A program made the translations under genes and the position numbers. Below are positions 5,841 to 5,962 of a stretch of DNA of 5,962 nucleotides, in pieces. The notes beneath the pieces were generated by a model that saw only the letters and a list, made by a program, of their open reading frames with translations, was not told where the DNA came from and did no database searches. This stretch comes from an uncultured Paracoccaceae bacterium (GTDB lineage: Bacteria > Pseudomonadota > Alphaproteobacteria > Rhodobacterales > Rhodobacteraceae): contig CAJXHQ010000212.1 in assembly GCA_913054485.1 (NCBI GenBank), positions 1 to 5,962 of the forward strand. The letters run 5' to 3'. Position 1 is the stretch's first letter. The number at the start of each line of letters is the position of its first letter.

Positions 5841-5907
5841 TAGGCGCACCAAAGCTCACTCCGGTTGCGGCCCGAAGCACGTCTGGCTGTTTAACTGTCG
5901 CGGGAAA

Positions 5908-5962
5908 TGGCAGGGGCATCAGGGTTCGAACCCGAGACCTACGGTTTTGGAGACCGTCGCTC
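5908..5962 (-). tRNA. tRNA-Trp (CCA anticodon), 3' part; 5' end beyond window
   Basis: On the minus strand the fragment starts in the D-arm 3' strand (GAGC). It continues with the anticodon arm ACGGT-CTCCAAA-ACCGT (anticodon CCA at 5950-5948, hence tryptophan), a 5-nt variable loop, and a T arm TCGGG-TTCGAAC-CCTGA. It ends with the acceptor strand TGCCCCT, discriminator G and an encoded CCA (5910-5908). About the first 21 nt are outside the window. tRNA-Trp upstream of secE is a common bacterial arrangement. I see no obvious copy of its 3' end elsewhere in the window that would mark an attachment site. Confidence 0.95.

Noticed and set aside
4560..5852. 430-residue open frame on the minus strand
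   Set aside because: It lies antisense to the GT41 gene in a GC-rich region where long shadow frames are common. Its translation is rich in Arg, Gly and Val without recognisable domains, while the plus-strand protein is clearly homologous to a known family.
5908..5962. tRNA-Trp as an integration site for the glycosyltransferase gene
   Set aside because: No integrase gene is present, and I found no copy of the tRNA 3' end near 3465-3650 or elsewhere that would mark an attachment site.

Overview
The window looks like a piece of a Rhodobacterales (roseobacter-type) alphaproteobacterial chromosome. That placement is an inference from the character of the NusG, SecE and L11 sequences and from the high-GC core genes. 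It is centred on the conserved block tRNA-Trp, secE, nusG, rplK, all read on the minus strand. The right edge holds the 3' three quarters of tRNA-Trp (anticodon CCA, CCA tail encoded). secE (3267-3464) and nusG (2520-3056) sit in the middle. The left edge holds the first 28 codons of rplK (ribosomal protein L11).

The block is loaded with accessory genes on both sides of secE-nusG. Between tRNA-Trp and secE lies a 716-aa plus-strand gene (3651-5801). It encodes five tandem 34-residue TPR units followed by a GT41 (O-GlcNAc transferase/SPINDLY-type) glycosyltransferase domain with the key catalytic residues intact. Between nusG and rplK lie about 2.4 kb with three genes: a plus-strand SnoaL/NTF2-like protein (1818-2240), a divergent GFA/CENP-V-fold zinc protein (1262-1708), and a small secreted protein of unknown family (502-1074).

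The non-coding stretches carry much visible structure. secE and rplK each have a plausible sigma70-type promoter with a 17-bp spacer. rplK is predicted to have a leader of about 115 nt with two hairpins, both with a CGCG loop. The 210-bp secE-nusG gap contains several hairpins, one followed by a U5 run like an intrinsic terminator. nusG is followed by a long GC-rich terminator hairpin, and the glycosyltransferase gene by a 13-position hairpin that pairs better in its own transcript.

Functionally, SecE (translocase), NusG (transcription elongation and termination) and L11 (ribosome) are core expression and export genes whose own signals seem to have been kept despite the insertions. The accessory genes show no obvious common pathway with them. 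No mobile element, integrase, CRISPR array or complete new multi-gene system is visible. The best leads are the rplK leader, the secE-nusG hairpin cluster, the orphan secreted protein and the isolated GT41 glycosyltransferase.
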